Positions 10,346 to 13,007 of a DNA stretch of 13,007 nt are shown here, piece by piece (position 1 is the stretch's first letter; every line of letters begins with the position of its first letter). The notes below the pieces were generated by a model. The model was not told the origin of the DNA. It ran no database searches and saw nothing but the letters and a program-made list of their open reading frames with translations. The translations under genes and the position numbers were made by a program. Source of the DNA: Synura sp. LO234KE (lineage: Eukaryota > Sar > Synurophyceae > Synurales > Mallomonadaceae); assembly GCA_015143735.1 (NCBI GenBank), contig VKHC01000349.1:1-13007 (forward strand). Direction: 5' to 3'.

Positions 10346-10720
10346 TTTTCTTCCCGTGCTGGCCTAATATTTTCTTCAGTGCCTGTCGCCTTCCTGCCGG
10401 TGGTACTGTTTCGGCAGTGCGAAGCCACTAGAAAATAGTAATTTAATTTTCAGCACTGAAGCATCTTGAAAAATATTAAATATTAGCTTCTGTATATTGA
10501 GTGAGGAGACGGTGCCGGTAGCACACCTCTGAAGCAGATGATGCTTAACTTACAAGAACACAATCTTCACCAATATGGTGCTATTATCTAAGAAAATGAG
10601 CTTTGTTGAGAAAAGAATGGAAGAGTGGATGATTGAGGAAGATATTTAAAATTATGTTTCTTTTCGCCTTTCCTTCCTTCCTGGTCTAGTTCGAGGTGGT
10701 GGTCTGCCTTTTCTCGCCGT

Positions 10721-10779
10721 GCATTCCAATTGCTAACATACTGTACCCCTCCAATTGCTATGCATTCAAACTGCTAATG
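10721..10779. repeat. Three degenerate copies of a CCAATTGCTA motif
   Basis: GCATTCCAATTGCTAA (10721-10736), CCTCCAATTGCTATG (10748-10762) and GCATTCAAACTGCTAATG (10762-10779) follow each other closely. This looks like a small decayed tandem repeat. It lies downstream of the stop codon of the minus-strand reductase gene, and no function is visible. Confidence 0.5.
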
Positions 10780-10931
10780 TAGCAGCGTTGGATACCAGAT
10801 ATTTTTTAATTAGCGTACTTGATAACCTCATCCCAGACTAAGAAACAGCAGAAATTAAACTCGGCGATAAAAAATTTTTCTTGCGGAAAGCGGCTGCTTA
10901 AAATGACGACAATCTCCAAAAGAATTATCAT

Positions 10932-12771
10932 CTAGAATCTGTCGCGGTTATGAGAAAGCAAGAGGTCTTCTATGACACTTGGACCAGCGGGAACAATACT
11001 GTTATGAGCGACAGAACAATATGACGACCGAGGAAAAGATTAGCATGGTTTTCACTTGGTGATGTAAATCTGATACCTGAAACAGTTGAGAGTTTTATGA
11101 GAACAGTAATAGTGGTTCTTGATGTGGTCCATATGCACTGTGCTTTGCATCTCAGGGATCTGGTACAGCTCCCTCAGGTAATTCCTGATGTTGGGGTACT
11201 CCTTCAACTGCTTCTTATTGCACTGCACAAACAATAGACAGAAAGAAGTTACAATAAGCATCAGATGATCTTGTGAGCTGAGAAGCGTGACTGTAAAAAG
11301 CTGACACCTCTTGCATCTACGGGTAAATCATGTCCTTACCTTGAAGTAAACCACGTAGACCTCGTCGAACCGCACAAGCGTCATGAACAGGCGCACGTCT
11401 GCCTCCGTGATAGCAGAGGGGCTGCATAGATACCTAGGCAGAGGGTGGGGGTGCAAGGAATGCGTTGGGTGAAGTGGGCGAGGCCAGCGGACAAGTCAGT
11501 TCCGTTACCGCTGTTTCTCCAAGATACCCTCCACTCGATCCAGCGCGTTGAAAAGGTCCACTACAGCCTCATCATAGGCGGCCTGCGACTGGGCGAATCC
11601 GCACTTGTAAACTCCTGGGTGCATGGGTCAGGGCGGAAGTGAGGACAGGTGTTTGTTGTTACAATACTTTGGAGGCATACGCAGGCGCGGTCTAGTGGAA
11701 ATGGAGCCCAAAATAAATGGATAGGCATCAAATAAAGAAATATAATCTGGAATAAGGTGGCAATAAAGTGGACGAGGAAGGACCCCATAGATGTCCTCAT
11801 CCTTTTTCTTTCTCTCCAGCCTACCATTATTGATGGAATGGTAAACCCAATCGTTAGTCTCATCAATATGACCACGCAGCTCGAGCGGGTACAGATCCAG
11901 AGCACGTTGGGCGTCCGTGGCGCAGAAGGCGTTGAATTCGGAATTGAACATGCGTATAATTTCCGAGCTCTCATTGTTCACAATCGTCTTCAGCTTCTTG
12001 TCCCACAACACGGGTACTGTATACTTCTTGCCGCTGCGTCAAGGAAAAAATAGCGCCGCACATGCATTCACCAATAGAATCTGATGAAAATATAACGCTC
12101 GGTGATATTGGTTGTACTTCACATCTTACGTATCGCCGGCGAGTTCATAAAGGTCTCTGATAAACTGAGCTTGATTTATATCATCCGGAATGCAGCCCCT
12201 GCAGCTTATAGCCCCATGTCCGGAGACAGGAACTACAGGCGAATCATTTTCACTGTTCAGATTTATTGATTAATGACAGATGACGTTGATTTTAAAATTG
12301 TTTAAAACCTTTTAAAGCACCATCCAGCATGCGGATCGTCTGGATCCAACGGCTTCGTCTTCTGCCACACAGGATGTACTACGGATAGGCCAATAGAATT
12401 TTGCAGTCCTTTCATATACAAAACCGCGACGCAACGATTGGCCCATGGACTTCAGCGTAGAATTTTCAAGCAAAATATAAAAAATAAAAGAGTGCGCAAG
12501 TAAATACTTCACGGAGAGCAATGTACCATGCGTAAGATATGTACAAATGGTAGCGACCGATTTCAGGTAGGAAATATTTATCATGAATTGATATTTTCGA
12601 TCGAAAGCCTGCATCGGACTGTCAAAGGTAACAACAGAGAACCCGGGTAGTAAATAAATTCAACATGGAAAGAGCGACAAAAGTTACCCGTACGAATCTT
12701 CCCGTTTTCACTTCATTGAGGGCTGTTACGGGACCGATTTGAGCTGCCATATGTATTAAGGATTTCAGCAT
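10932..12771 (-). CDS. Glutathionyl-hydroquinone reductase (Ecm4/YqjG family), nine exons
   Basis: Exons, read leftwards, are 12771-12688, 12618-12527, 12449-12309, 12252-12130, 12033-11825, 11614-11509, 11433-11340, 11222-11077 and 10998-10932. They join in frame to 353 codons plus TAG, close to the usual family length of about 330. All introns are GT..AG, 56-210 bases. The thioredoxin-fold half has [16 protein letters not shown] (residues about 49-64); the catalytic Cys59 codon is split by intron 2. Next come [19 protein letters not shown] (152-159) and NNESSEIIR (166-174), which bind glutathione in this family. The helical half has [22 protein letters not shown] and [10 protein letters not shown] (316-325), with conserved tyrosines at about 219 and 321/322. 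The tail IVPAGP is the family's usual end. Known enzymes use glutathione to reduce glutathionyl-hydroquinones in the cytosol or organelles. All expected key residues are present. The start could also be the in-frame Met at 12750 (346 residues); a stop lies upstream of 12771. Confidence 0.93.
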
Positions 12772-12909
12772 TAGTACAGCAGAGGCCTTTTTGATTGCGG
12801 ATAGAAATATATCGTACTCAACTGTGCGCAGTTGTTCAGTTTTATTTTACCTAAACCTTACATTACAGTCTGATCTTGCCCAGATCTGGAGGAGTAATCT
12901 AATCTAAGC
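12772..12909. promoter_or_regulatory. Shared upstream region of reductase and kinesin genes
   Basis: Only 138 bases separate the two divergent start codons, so both 5' untranslated regions and promoters must lie here or overlap the neighbouring gene. The most striking element is CAACTG-TGCG-CAGTTG (12819-12834), a perfect 6-base inverted repeat near the middle. Each arm fits the YAAC(G/T)G Myb core known from several eukaryotes. A second perfect palindrome, CCAGATCTGG (12880-12889), lies 20 bases before the kinesin ATG. No clear TATA box is placed for either gene. Promoter role is inferred from position. Confidence 0.6.
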
Positions 12910-13007
12910 ATGACTTCTAAATCTGACGAAAGCGTTAAAGTGGTGGTGCGAATACGTCCTATGAGCTCAGAAGAGCAGAGGAATGGAAATCTGGTGTAAG
13001 GCAGTAT
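12910..13007 (+). CDS. Kinesin motor protein, first exon only (runs out of window)
   Basis: From the ATG at 12910 the frame reads through KSDESVKVVVRIRPMSSEEQ, which is the first beta strand of a kinesin motor domain (V-x-V-x-x-R-x-R-P, about residues 8-17). That strand begins the nucleotide pocket, and the R-x-R-P residues contact the adenine. The exon probably ends at 12995 before GTAAGG, because reading on gives TAA at 12997-12999; a donor two bases earlier (GTGTAAGG) is possible. The P-loop and switch motifs would be in later exons outside the window. A start this close to the motor core means an N-terminal-motor kinesin. The subfamily cannot be decided, though an E-S-V-x-V start is common in kinesin-2. 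The gene is divergent from the reductase, with 138 bases between. Confidence 0.85.

Larger units (their letters stand above)
8673..10931. other. Stretch with no supported gene
   Basis: The longest open frame (8548-9039, plus strand, 163 codons) begins inside the palindrome block and has no recognisable domain or splice structure. The other frames are shorter than 100 codons and overlap each other on both strands. I see no RNA gene. The octamer CGGTGATC occurs at 9977-9984 and 10187-10194, echoing the ends of the candidate element at 5586 and 8672, but without longer similarity that I can show. Confidence 0.5.

Noticed and set aside
11561-12053. Open frames of 137 and 98 codons overlapping the reductase gene
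   Set aside because: They lie in other frames of, or antisense to, reductase exons 5 and 6 and read through its introns. The spliced reductase explains the region fully.
12312-12614. 100-codon minus-strand open frame
   Set aside because: It is a shadow frame across exons 2-3 and intron 2 of the reductase; the true frame carries the CPWAN motif and needs splicing.

Overview
The window looks like nuclear DNA of a eukaryote. Its clearest gene is split into nine short exons with GT..AG introns of 56-210 bases, there are no operons or bacterial ribosome binding sites, and most of the window is AT-rich, gene-poor and repeat-laden. The lineage cannot be fixed from the sequence. A glutathionyl-hydroquinone reductase gene, a kinesin with a K-V-V-V-R-x-R-P start, very short introns and Ty3/gypsy-like debris fit several protist groups (an oomycete-like stramenopile is one guess) and do not exclude an invertebrate.

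Layout: 1-2150 is gene-free, with a palindromic GCGTAAAA/TATACGC repeat family around 1303-1410 and an inverted copy near 1784. On the minus strand, 2160-2960 carries a badly decayed reverse transcriptase-RNase H stretch of Ty3/gypsy type. 3000-5585 holds nothing I can name. Between 5586 and 8672 lies a possible DNA element: short inverted ends built on CGGTGATCAC, a dead multi-exon gene of unknown family (about 6091-7981, plus strand), two small hairpin insertions inside one of that gene's introns, and a dense block of TTTATTACGG/CCGTAATAAA palindromes that includes a 178-base tandem duplication. 8673-10930 has no supported gene.

The right end is the living part. A complete glutathionyl-hydroquinone reductase gene (Ecm4/YqjG family, omega-like glutathione transferase) runs leftwards from 12771 to 10932. 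The first exon of a kinesin runs rightwards from 12910 and leaves the window. The two start codons are only 138 bases apart, so they probably share a promoter region; a palindrome at its centre (CAACTG-TGCG-CAGTTG) contains two facing Myb-type core sites. The enzyme and the motor have no obvious common pathway, so the pairing may only reflect compact gene order.
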